Assembly: GCF_023898865.1 (NCBI RefSeq)
Contig: NZ_JAGSOV010000060.1
Coordinates: 62,001 to 126,000 of the forward strand
Direction: 5' to 3'
DNA length: 64,000 nucleotides
From: Pseudonocardia humida
Lineage (GTDB): Bacteria > Actinomycetota > Actinomycetes > Mycobacteriales > Pseudonocardiaceae
In this document: piece by piece, positions 7,102-14,555 of the stretch
Layout: each line of letters opens with the position of its first letter
How positions within the stretch are numbered: position 1 is the first letter of the stretch
Notes under the pieces: model-generated
What the model was told of the DNA's origin: nothing
Databases searched by the model: none
The model's input: the letters and a program-made list of their open reading frames with translations, nothing else
Translations under genes and position numbers: made by a program

Positions 7102-8576
7102 GGCCCGGCCCCGCGGCGGCGGACCGGCCGACCGAGCCGGTCGCCCTGCCCCGTCGCCGTGCGGACGGTTCGGTCGCCCGGATCGAGGTGCTCGACCACT
7201 TCTCGCTGCGCTCGCGGATCGCGATCCTGGCCGCGCTGGTGGCCGCGCTGGTCGTCGTCCTGGTGTCGGTGGCGGCCTTCATCACGGTGCGGCTGAACAT
7301 CTTCCAGAGCCTGGACGCCAACCTGCTGCAGCGGGCCCAGGCGGCCGCGCAGAGCGAGCTGGCCGACCCCGCCCTGCTGGCGAGGATCCCGACCGAGGTG
7401 CTGGGCGCGGGCGACATCCGGCTCGCCCTGCTGCTGGCCGACGGCCGGGCCAGCTCGGCCGAGCGGCAGGTCTCCGCACCCCCGATGGACCAGCAGGAGC
7501 TGGCGGTGGCGGTCGGGCTGGAGCCGTCCTCGGTGCGCACCGCCGAGCTCGACGGGGTGCAGTACCGGGTGGTCGCCGTGGGCGCCGGGCGCGGTCAGGC
7601 GCTGGTGATCGCCCAGAAGCTGGGGCCGACCCAGCAGCTGCTGACCACCCTCGGCGTGGCGCTGCCGGTGGTGGGCGCGATCGGCGTGGTGCTGGCCGCA
7701 CTGGCCGGCACGGCCGTCGCCCGCGCCGGGCTGCGCCCGGTCGACCGGTTGACCGCGGCCGCCGAGCGGGTCGCGGTCACCGGCGACCTGCGCCCCATCC
7801 CGGTGGACGGCTCCGACGAGCTGGCCCGGCTGACCCGCAGCTTCAACGAGATGCTCGGCGCGCTGGCCGCGTCCCAGGACCAGCAGCGCCGCCTCGTCGC
7901 CGACGCGGGCCACGAGCTGCGCACGCCGCTGACCTCGATGCGCACCAACCTGGAGCTGCTGGCCTCGGCGAGCAGGCCGGGGGCGCCCGCGCTGCCCGAC
8001 TCCGACCGCGCCGAGATCCTCGACGACGTGCAGGCCCAGGTGGCCGAGCTGTCCACGCTGGTGGGCGACCTGGTCGAGCTGGCCCGCGAGGACGCCCCGC
8101 AGCGGGTGCACGAACCCGTCGAGCTCACCGACGTGGTCATGCGGGCGCTGGAGCGGGCCCGGCGCCGGGCCGGGGACGTCGAGTTCGTCCCCGAGCTCGT
8201 GCCGTGGGCCCTGATGGGCGACTCGACCGCCCTGGAACGGGCGGTGCTCAACCTGCTCGACAACGCGGCCAAGTGGAGCCCCCCGCAGGGTCGCGTGCGG
8301 GTGCGGATGCGCCAGCTCGACGACTGGTCGATGGTGCTGGAAGTGGCCGACTCCGGCCCGGGCATCGCGGAGGCCGACATGCCGCACGTGTTCGACCGCT
8401 TCTACCGGGCCGACACGTCCCGCACCATGCCGGGGTCGGGGCTGGGGCTGGCCATCGTGCGGCAGGTGGCGGTGCGCCACGGCGGGGCCGTCTGGGCCGA
8501 CCGGGCGCCGGAGGGCGGCGCGCTGCTGGTGATGCGCCTCCCGGGACGTCGACCCGCGGAGTACGACCGTCACTGA
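7098..8576 (+). CDS. mprB: MprB sensor histidine kinase
   Basis: 492-residue membrane kinase, partner of MprA. A cytoplasmic N-terminus precedes TM1 (AILAALVAALVVVLVSVAAF, about residues 44-63); an extracytoplasmic domain of about 100 residues and TM2 (VALPVVGAIGVVLAALAGTA) follow. After a HAMP linker, H272 in DAGHELRTPLTSM is the phosphorylated histidine; the N box (LLDNAAKWS) and G boxes (ADSGPGIAEAD, GSGLGLAIV) form the ATPase. Length is close to M. tuberculosis MprB (504). GTG 7098 overlaps the mprA stop. The usual downstream protease gene pepD is missing here. Confidence 0.94.
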   Translation: MRPGPAAADRPTEPVALPRRRADGSVARIEVLDHFSLRSRIAILAALVAALVVVLVSVAAFITVRLNIFQSLDANLLQRAQAAAQSELADPALLARIPTEVLGAGDIRLALLLADGRASSAERQVSAPPMDQQELAVAVGLEPSSVRTAELDGVQYRVVAVGAGRGQALVIAQKLGPTQQLLTTLGVALPVVGAIGVVLAALAGTAVARAGLRPVDRLTAAAERVAVTGDLRPIPVDGSDELARLTRSFNEMLGALAASQDQQRRLVADAGHELRTPLTSMRTNLELLASASRPGAPALPDSDRAEILDDVQAQVAELSTLVGDLVELAREDAPQRVHEPVELTDVVMRALERARRRAGDVEFVPELVPWALMGDSTALERAVLNLLDNAAKWSPPQGRVRVRMRQLDDWSMVLEVADSGPGIAEADMPHVFDRFYRADTSRTMPGSGLGLAIVRQVAVRHGGAVWADRAPEGGALLVMRLPGRRPAEYDRH

Positions 8577-8650
8577 GGGTGAGAGGCGGGCCGCGCCCGC
8601 CTGCCATGCGACACTGCCGACCGCCACCCCGATCCGGTCGGCCGTGGGTA

Positions 8651-9054
8651 GGGCCTTACAGCCCTGTGTTGGTGAGTCTGAACGGTCTATGCGAGGACTC
8701 ACGCCAATGATCTTGGTCGGGACGGCTCCGGGCGCCGTGTAGTGCTGTGTCCGGTCCCGGAGCGTCACACGATCGCGCGACACACCGTCGTGTCCTGGGC
8801 TGACCTGGACGGGTTGGATAGGATGCCGTGGTCGGCGCGGACGTCCGAGGCGGGCGGACCTGCGGCGTGTCGACGCGCGGCGCCGGGGGTATTCGTGTTG
8901 TTGATGCCCGCCGAGGTTGACGCGGTGGGTAATCGTCTGGTGTCGTGGTGTTGTCCCGGCCGTGGTGCCCCTCTGCCGGGAGACAAGGTGGCCGCGCCGA
9001 CGAAGGACCCCTCCCCGACGTCGGCGCGGCCCTGTCTTTGTTCGTGCCACGAAC
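8651..9054 (+). ncRNA. Hairpin-rich non-coding region, candidate structured RNA
   Basis: The 594 bases between mprB and the next gene (8577-9170) contain no convincing ORF: the longest frames lack actinobacterial third-position GC bias and recognisable motifs. They hold a series of perfect inverted repeats: GGGC/GCCC (8651-8664), GTGAGTC/GACTCAC (8672-8702), GCTCCGGG/CCCGGAGC (8725-8763), TTGT..CCCGGC/GCCGGG..ACAA (8951-8986), a 13-base stem (8990-9031) and GTTCGTG/CACGAAC (9040-9054). The order ends in a terminator-like hairpin, as in an independent small RNA or a long regulatory leader. No known RNA family was recognised. Strand is assumed from the flanking genes. Confidence 0.45.
8990..9041 (+). 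terminator. Strong hairpin terminator
   Basis: GGCCGCGCCGACG (8990-9002) pairs perfectly with CGTCGGCGCGGCC (9019-9031) around a 16-base loop, followed by CTGTCTTTGTT, an unusually T-rich run for this genome. This fits a rho-independent terminator for transcripts coming from the mprB side or from a small RNA in the upstream region. Confidence 0.65.
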
Positions 9055-9159
9055 GGTTGCGTTGCGTGAGCACGGGCGCCGGAGCCGCAGGTCTTACCGA
9101 ACGGTGACGAGGCGCGCCACCGCGCCGCCGCACCCTCCAGGCGGCACTAGCCTCACCGC

Positions 9160-9170
9160 GTGGATGCCCG

Positions 9171-9174
<4 letters not shown>
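9160..9174 (+). CDS. Possible leaderless 4-codon upstream ORF
   Basis: GTG GAT GCC CGA TGA begins 6 bases after TAGCCT (9148-9153), which looks like a -10 box placed for a leaderless transcript. The stop overlaps the response-regulator start codon at 9171 as ATGA. If translated, the mini-frame would couple initiation of the regulator to ribosomes entering at the 5' end. The alternative is a simple 11-base leader. Confidence 0.25.
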
Positions 9175-9896
<722 letters not shown>

Positions 9897-9918
9897 GCCC
9901 CGTGCCCCGGACCCGCTG

Positions 9919-10953
9919 ATGGACCAGCTGCTGGCCGCCGTCCCGGTGGCGCTGGCCGCGTCGCTGCCGGTGGCGCTGCTCGGGGCGTGGCTGCTGCACC
10001 GGATGCGCCGGCGCTCGATCACCGCCGCGACCACCGTGCTGGTCCTGGTGCCCGTGGTGGCCACGCTGGCCGGGGTGGTCGGCACCAGCGGGTTCATGTT
10101 CACCCCGGCGCTGCTGGCCGTCGTCGGGGTGGGGACGGTGGTCGCCGCGGTGACCGTGCCTGCGGCGCTGCTGCTCGGCCGGGGGATCGCCCGCGACGTC
10201 ATGTGGCTGCACGAGGCGCGGCAGGCCGAGCTGGCCGCCGAGCAGTCGCGCCGCGAGCTGGTCGCCTGGATGAGCCACGACCTGCGCACGCCGCTGGCCG
10301 GCATCCGGGCGATGAGCGAGGCGCTGGCCGACGGCGTCGTCGACCGGCCGGCGGAGGTGGCCGAGTACGCGCTGCGCATCCGGACCGAGACCGAGCGGAT
10401 GACCGCGATGGTCGAGGACCTGTTCCAGCTCTCCCGCATCACCTCCGGCGCGCTGCGGCTGACGCTGTCCGACGTGCCGCTGCACGAGGTGGTCAGCGAC
10501 GCGGTCGCCGCCGAGCACGCGGTGGCGGCCCGCCGGCAGGTGCACGTGCGGGCGGCGGAGAGCGCGCAGTGGCCGGTGGTGCGCGGCAGCGACCCGGAGC
10601 TGACCCGGGTGGTGCGCAACCTCCTCTCCAACGCGATCCGGCACACGCCCCCGCTCGGCTCGGTCGTCGTCGCGGCCGGGACCGGGCGCGACGAGGGCGG
10701 CGACGCCCACGCCTGGCTGTGGGTCGACGACGGCTGCGGCGGCATCCCGGCCGAGGACATCGACCGCGTCTTCGACGTGGCCTTCCGCGGCGCCACCGCG
10801 CGCACCCCGGACGACGCGTCGCGCGGCGGGCTCGGGCTGGCCATCGCCCGCGGCCTGGTGGAGGCCCACGACGGGCGGATCCGGGTGCGCAACACCGGCC
10901 CCGGCTGCCGCTTCGAGGTGCGCCTGCCGCTGGCCGCGCCCACCGGCGACTGA
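9919..10953 (+). CDS. Sensor histidine kinase
   Basis: 344-residue membrane kinase, partner of the regulator just upstream. Two closely spaced TM helices lie near the N-terminus (about residues 5-25, and 35-90 with a short connecting loop), leaving almost no extracytoplasmic sensor domain, so it probably senses within the membrane or via a partner. H120 in MSHDLRTPLAGIRAMSE is the phosphoacceptor. The ATPase has LLSNAIRHTPP, DDGCGGIPAEDIDRVFD and GGLGLAIARGLVEAH. ATG 9919 gives the full first TM. Stop 10953 is followed by a 90-base gap to moaB. Confidence 0.9.
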   Translation: MDQLLAAVPVALAASLPVALLGAWLLHRMRRRSITAATTVLVLVPVVATLAGVVGTSGFMFTPALLAVVGVGTVVAAVTVPAALLLGRGIARDVMWLHEARQAELAAEQSRRELVAWMSHDLRTPLAGIRAMSEALADGVVDRPAEVAEYALRIRTETERMTAMVEDLFQLSRITSGALRLTLSDVPLHEVVSDAVAAEHAVAARRQVHVRAAESAQWPVVRGSDPELTRVVRNLLSNAIRHTPPLGSVVVAAGTGRDEGGDAHAWLWVDDGCGGIPAEDIDRVFDVAFRGATARTPDDASRGGLGLAIARGLVEAHDGRIRVRNTGPGCRFEVRLPLAAPTGD

Positions 10954-11043
10954 ACCCCCTGGTGGGAGGCGGGTCGCCGGGGCGGCGGCGCCCGCGCCCG
11001 GGCGGGGCGGATCACCCCGCAGCGTCCCCGCTACGGTGCACGC

Positions 11044-11538
11044 ATGGAGATGGCCCCACCCCAGATCGGTCGTGCCCTCGTGGTGGTCGTGGACGACCGG
11101 GTGAGCCATGGCGAGCACGTCGACACCATCGGCCCGTTGGTCCGCGAGCTGCTCGAGGAGGCCCGGCTCGTCGTGGACGCGGTCGTCGTCGTGCCCGGGG
11201 ACCCGGTGGCCATCCGCAACGCCCTCAACACCGCGGTGATCGGCGGTGTCGACCTGGTGGTGACGGTCGGCGGCACCGGGGTCTCCCCGCGCGACGTCAC
11301 CGCCGACGCCACCGCGGGCGTGCTCGACCGCCCCATCCCCGGCATCGCCGAGGCGATCCGCGCCTCCGGGCTGGCCGCGGGCGCCGTCGACGCCGGCCTG
11401 TCCCGCGGCCTGGTCGGCGTCTCCGGTAGCACGCTGGTGGTCAACCTCGCCCCCTCCCGCGCGGCCATCCGCGACGGCATGGCGACCCTGACCCCGCTCG
11501 TCGCGCACGTGATCAGCGAGCTGTCCGGGCTGGACTAG
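11044..11538 (+). CDS. moaB: MoaB/MogA-type molybdopterin-binding protein
   Basis: 164-residue protein with the MoCF_biosynth (MogA/MoaB) fold: VVTVGGTGVSPRDVT at about residues 76-90 is the molybdopterin-binding loop, with the conserved Asp in RDVT. VSGSTLVVNLAPSRAA near the end is the second family signature. It corresponds to M. tuberculosis MoaB2 (Rv0984), likewise next to mscL in the mprAB block. It likely takes part in molybdopterin adenylylation. TACGGT (11032-11037) ends 6 bases before ATG 11044, so the mRNA is probably leaderless. Confidence 0.9.
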   Translation: MEMAPPQIGRALVVVVDDRVSHGEHVDTIGPLVRELLEEARLVVDAVVVVPGDPVAIRNALNTAVIGGVDLVVTVGGTGVSPRDVTADATAGVLDRPIPGIAEAIRASGLAAGAVDAGLSRGLVGVSGSTLVVNLAPSRAAIRDGMATLTPLVAHVISELSGLD

Positions 11539-11541
11539 CCG

Positions 11542-11748
11542 GTGCCGGCCGAGTCATCCGGGTCGACCGGGCCGACCGCGCGCCCGCCGTTGACCGAGGA
11601 GCAGCGCAGGCGGCTCGCCGAGGTGTTCGGCGACGTCCTGCCGGCCACCACCGCCGACGAGCGCGACGACCGCGACCCGATCGCGGAGCGCAGGGCCGAC
11701 GAGGACCTGCTGGCCGACCGTCCGCCCCACCACGACCGCGAGCGCTGA
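11542..11748 (+). CDS. Small hydrophilic hypothetical protein
   Basis: 68-residue charged protein starting at GTG 11542, three bases after the moaB stop, so probably translated from the same mRNA. It contains LTEEQRRRLAEVFGDVLP (about residues 17-34), an amphipathic helix, then a strongly acidic/basic tail (ADERDDRDPIAERRADEDL). Codon usage is like that of its neighbours, which supports it being real. No domain or function is recognised. It may be an accessory factor of moaB or of nothing in particular. Confidence 0.65.
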   Translation: MPAESSGSTGPTARPPLTEEQRRRLAEVFGDVLPATTADERDDRDPIAERRADEDLLADRPPHHDRER

Positions 11749-11787
11749 GGCCGGCGCCGGTCGAGGTGGAGCGGGACGACGACCGCG

Positions 11788-12204
11788 TCAGCGGTGCTGC
11801 TCCGGCTTGGCCGTCGGCTCGCCTTGGGCCAGCAGGTCGCGGATCTGCACCAGCAGCTCGATCTCGGTGGGCTCCGGCGGCCCGGCCTCCTCACCGCGCT
11901 TGCGCCGCTCCTTGATCAGGTTCATCGGCAGCACGATCACGAAGTAGACCACCGCGGCCACGATCAGGAAGTTGATCGCGGCCGTGATCACCGCGGCGAA
12001 GTCGACGTAGGTGGTGTCCTTGCCGGAGATGATGCTGAACCCCAGGCCCGGGCTCTCCGGTGGCGTGATCGCGTTGATCAGGGGCTCGACGATGCTGCCG
12101 GTGAACACGGTCACGATCGCCGTGAACGCGGTGCCGATGACCACCGCCACGGCAAGGTCGATGACGTTGCCGCGGAGCAGGAAGTCCTTGAACCCTTTGA
12201 TCAT
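11788..12204 (-). CDS. mscL: Large-conductance mechanosensitive channel MscL
   Basis: 138-residue channel that opens on membrane tension to release solutes during hypo-osmotic shock. MIKGFKDFLLRGNVIDLAV is the N-terminal amphipathic helix and start of TM1, the most conserved part of MscL; TM2 is NFLIVAAVVYFVIVLPMN, followed by a charged cytoplasmic helix bundle (PTEIELLVQIRDLL). It is in the same relative place as Rv0985c of M. tuberculosis. Start 12204 lies 2 bases from the stop codon of the SAF-domain gene on the same strand, and the end of that gene contains TACCCT 8 bases before the ATG. Confidence 0.96.
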   Translation of the reverse strand: MIKGFKDFLLRGNVIDLAVAVVIGTAFTAIVTVFTGSIVEPLINAITPPESPGLGFSIISGKDTTYVDFAAVITAAINFLIVAAVVYFVIVLPMNLIKERRKRGEEAGPPEPTEIELLVQIRDLLAQGEPTAKPEQHR

Positions 12205-12205
12205 G

Positions 12206-12916
12206 TCAGCGGAGGGTAACGGCGAGCGCCCCGCTTAGCGACATGGCGGCCACCCGTTCGGCGGCCGATCTCGGCATGGAGATCAGCACCAGCAGCTCGC
12301 CGGAGCCCGGACCGGCGCGGGCGGCCGCGGCGGGGTCGAGCACGGCCTGGACCGTGGCGCCGGAGGTGAGCACGACGGGCTCGTCGGGGCGCTCGCCCGC
12401 GGCCACCACGTCGACCCGGCTGCCCGGGGCGAGCACGGCCGCCACGGCGGGGTCGGCCAGCCGGACCGGGACGACCGCGGTGCCCGGGTCGGTGGCCGGG
12501 GCGGCGCCGGCCAGCCGGGCGTCGGTGATGGGCTCGCCTGCGCGGGCGGCGGCGACCAGCGACCGGCCGTCGAGGGCCGGGACCTCGTGCGCGACCCCGG
12601 CCGGGGCCAGCTCAGCAGGCCACTCGCGCACGACGAGGTCTGCGGCGGTGAGCCGGGCGCCCGCCGGGACGTCGGCGGCCGCCACGACCACGGGCACCAC
12701 CGCGACGCGCTCGGCGGGGGAGAGGGCCAGCACGAGCGCGGTGGCGGCCAACGCGGCCGCGAGCACCCGGCGCAGCAGCAGGGCGCGCCGCCAGCCGAGC
12801 CGGCCCGGCGGCCCGCCGCGGCGCAGCCACGCCGGCCGGCGCCCGGGCGGGCGCCGCCGCGGATCGCCCGGGGCGGCTGCGGTGGTGGGAGCGGAGGAGG
12901 CGGGTGCGTCGGTCAT
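12206..12916 (-). CDS. SAF-domain (CpaB/RcpC-like) membrane protein
   Basis: 236-residue protein with an Arg/Pro-rich cytoplasmic N-terminus, one TM helix (VLAAALAATALVLAL, about residues 51-65) and an extracytoplasmic SAF domain (VVVAAADVPAGARLTAADL, about 78-96) followed by GEPITDARLAG and a second beta domain with DVVAAG. This is the layout of CpaB, the Flp-pilus assembly protein, but no other pilus genes are nearby, so its partner system is unknown. It precedes mscL by one base on the same strand, probably as an operon. Confidence 0.82.
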   Translation of the reverse strand: MTDAPASSAPTTAAAPGDPRRRPPGRRPAWLRRGGPPGRLGWRRALLLRRVLAAALAATALVLALSPAERVAVVPVVVAAADVPAGARLTAADLVVREWPAELAPAGVAHEVPALDGRSLVAAARAGEPITDARLAGAAPATDPGTAVVPVRLADPAVAAVLAPGSRVDVVAAGERPDEPVVLTSGATVQAVLDPAAAARAGPGSGELLVLISMPRSAAERVAAMSLSGALAVTLR

Positions 12917-12967
12917 GGCTCGACGCTAGGTCGCTGCGACCCCCGACGACCGGGAAACCTCCCCGGC

Positions 12968-12994
12968 TGTGGACAACTCGCCGGTTGTGGACGA
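12968..12994. promoter_or_regulatory. Pair of DnaA-box-like 9-mers
   Basis: TGTGGACAA (12968-12976) is the exact reverse complement of TTGTCCACA, the preferred actinobacterial DnaA box; a second copy with one mismatch, TGTGGACGA (12986-12994), lies 18 bases downstream in the same orientation. They are between the convergent-free ends of ruc and the start of the SAF gene, away from any replication gene. Isolated boxes can titrate DnaA or regulate transcription. Confidence 0.45.
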
Positions 12995-12998
12995 CTCA

Positions 12999-13034
12999 CC
13001 CGACGGCGACCGGTCGAGGCCGGTCGCCGTCGGG
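12999..13034 (-). terminator. Terminator of ruc
   Basis: CCCGACGGCGACCGG (12999-13013) and CCGGTCGCCGTCGGG (13020-13034) form a perfect 15-base stem with a 6-base loop. It sits 8 bases beyond the ruc stop on the minus strand. No T tract follows, as is common in actinobacterial terminators. Confidence 0.7.
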
Positions 13035-13042
13035 GGGTCGTG

Positions 13043-13387
13043 TCAGGATGCGGCGGCGGCCGGTGCGCTCGACCCGCTGTCCTTGCTGCTGGAGCCGGAC
13101 GACCCGTTCGTCGAGCTCGTGCTCGACCCCGAATCCGACGACGTGCTCGATTCGCTCTTCGTGGCGGAGCCCGCCTCGCTCTTGGCCGGGGCCGTGCCGC
13201 TGGCCGCCCCGGAGCGGCTGTCGGTGCGGTAGAAGCCGCTGCCCTTGAAGACGATCCCCACCGAGGAGAAGACCTTGCGCAGCTTGCCCGCGCAGTTCGG
13301 GCACTCCGTCAAGGAGGGGTCGGAGAAGGACTGCACGGCCTCGAACCGGTGGTCACAGGCGGTGCAGGCGTACTGGTAGGTAGGCAC
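13043..13387 (-). CDS. ruc: Ruc-like redox-regulated chaperone (FmdB zinc-ribbon family)
   Basis: 114-residue protein very like M. tuberculosis Rv0991c. MPTYQYACTACDHRFEAVQ and ECPNC supply the two CxxC pairs of a zinc ribbon; VGIVFKGSGFYRTDSR is the family hallmark; the rest is a disordered Ser/Gly-rich tail. Rv0991c (Ruc) is described as a chaperone activated by oxidation of its cysteines, working with the Hsp70/Hsp100 system. The start is GTG 13387. A perfect CIRCE element 20 bases upstream indicates HrcA control and heat induction. The 5-formyltetrahydrofolate cyclo-ligase gene, next door in M. tuberculosis, is absent here. Confidence 0.92.
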   Translation of the reverse strand: MPTYQYACTACDHRFEAVQSFSDPSLTECPNCAGKLRKVFSSVGIVFKGSGFYRTDSRSGAASGTAPAKSEAGSATKSESSTSSDSGSSTSSTNGSSGSSSKDSGSSAPAAAAS

Positions 13388-13406
13388 AAGTCCCTCACTC
13401 GGAAAT

Positions 13407-13433
13407 CTGGCACTCGAACGCAGAGAGTGCCAG
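13407..13433 (-). promoter_or_regulatory. CIRCE element (HrcA operator)
   Basis: CTGGCACTC-N9-GAGTGCCAG: perfect 9-base arms around exactly 9 bases. This matches the CIRCE consensus TTAGCACTC-N9-GAGTGCTAA at the invariant GCACTC/GAGTGC core. It lies 20 bases upstream of the ruc start codon. HrcA bound here would repress ruc until heat shock. Confidence 0.9.
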
Positions 13434-13619
13434 CATAACCCGGGGGGATCATCCGTTGTTCCCGAGCTGACGCAACCCGCCGAAGGGCAGCAGCGCCGCG
13501 GTCACCGGCCGGTCGGGCGCCCCGCGGCACGTCCTCGTCCGCACCGGTCCCTGATCGGGATCCCGCTCTGCGCGTGCCGTCAGGCAGGCACGCTACCGGC
13601 GCCGATAGGCTCGCCCACC

Positions 13620-13664
13620 ATGTACGAGCCCGCCATCGAACCGTCGGGGGAGGTCGTCCGATGA
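13620..13664 (+). CDS. Possible 14-codon leaderless upstream ORF of galU
   Basis: ATG TAC GAG ... CGA TGA encodes MYEPAIEPSGEVVR and its stop overlaps the galU start codon as ATGA. TAGGCT (13606-13611) lies 8 bases upstream and could be a -10 box giving a transcript that starts at or next to this ATG. galU has its own GGGGGAGG ribosome-binding site inside the mini-frame (13646-13653), so the peptide, if made, would modulate and not replace galU initiation. There is no independent proof of translation. Confidence 0.35.
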   Translation: MYEPAIEPSGEVVR

Positions 13665-14548
13665 ACACCGCACCGCCGTTCCGCTCCGCCGTGGTTCCGG
13701 CCGCCGGCCTGGGTACGCGTTTCCTGCCCACCACCAAGACCGTGCCCAAGGAACTCCTCCCGGTCGTCGACACACCGGGGATCGAGATCGTCGCCGCGGA
13801 GGCCGCCGAGGCAGGCGCCGAGCAGCTGCTGATCGTCACCTCACCGGGCAAGGACGCCGTCGCCGCGCACTTCGCCGACTCCTCGGAGCTGGAGAAGGAG
13901 CTGCAGGAGCGCGGCAAGGGCAAGCTGGTGGCGAAGGTCCGCCGGGCCCACGAGCTGATCAGCGTGCGCACCGTCACCCAGTTCGAGGCCAAGGGCCTCG
14001 GGCACGCCGTCGGCTGCGCCCGCGAGGCCATCGACCCGGCCGACGGGGCGTTCGCCGTCCTGCTGCCCGACGACATCGTCCTGCCCACCGGGGTGCTGTC
14101 GAAGATGGCCGAGGTCCGCGCGCAGAAGGGCGGCAGCGTGCTGTGCGCCTTCGACGTGCCCCGCGAGGAGATCTCCGCCTACGGGGTCTTCGACGTCACC
14201 GACACCGACGACGACGACGTCAAGCGCGTGCACGGCATGGTGGAGAAGCCCGCCGCCGACGAGGCGCCGTCCACGTTCGCCGCCGCCGGCCGCTACCTGC
14301 TCGACGTCGCGATCTTCGACGCACTCGACCGGATCACCCCCGGTGCGGGCGGCGAGCTGCAGCTCACCGACGCCGTCGCGCTGCTGATCGAGGAGGGCCA
14401 CCCCGTCCACGTCGTCGTGCACCGCGGCGGCCGCCACGACCTGGGCAACCCGGGCGGCTACGTCCGCGCCTTCGTCGACTTCGCGCTGCAGGACCCGCAG
14501 TACGGGCCCGACCTGCGCGAATGGCTGGCCGCACGGCTGAACGGCTGA
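13661..14548 (+). CDS. galU: UTP--glucose-1-phosphate uridylyltransferase GalU
   Basis: 295-residue enzyme making UDP-glucose from UTP and glucose-1-phosphate, precursor for glycolipids, trehalose and wall polysaccharides. VVPAAGLGTRFLPTTKTVPKELL is the nucleotide-binding signature, split here as AAGLGTRFLPTTK and PKELLPVVD; FEAKGLGHAV, LPDDIV and MVEKP follow in normal GalU order. Length is typical. ATG 13661 is preceded by GGGGGAGG at 8 bases. It is the first gene of a probable galU-glp-rimJ operon with intergenic gaps of 7 and 16 bases, in the same order as Rv0993-Rv0995. Confidence 0.95.
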   Translation: MNTAPPFRSAVVPAAGLGTRFLPTTKTVPKELLPVVDTPGIEIVAAEAAEAGAEQLLIVTSPGKDAVAAHFADSSELEKELQERGKGKLVAKVRRAHELISVRTVTQFEAKGLGHAVGCAREAIDPADGAFAVLLPDDIVLPTGVLSKMAEVRAQKGGSVLCAFDVPREEISAYGVFDVTDTDDDDVKRVHGMVEKPAADEAPSTFAAAGRYLLDVAIFDALDRITPGAGGELQLTDAVALLIEEGHPVHVVVHRGGRHDLGNPGGYVRAFVDFALQDPQYGPDLREWLAARLNG

Positions 14549-14555
14549 CCCGACC

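Noticed and set aside
8980..9041. 6C small RNA
   Set aside because: Paired hairpins with C-rich loops are suggestive, but there are not two loops with six consecutive C residues.
8742..9133. Long frames on both strands (121 and 122 codons) in the mprB downstream region
   Set aside because: No third-position GC bias, many Cys/Trp/Arg without motif, no ribosome-binding site, and the perfect hairpins run through them; treated as non-coding.
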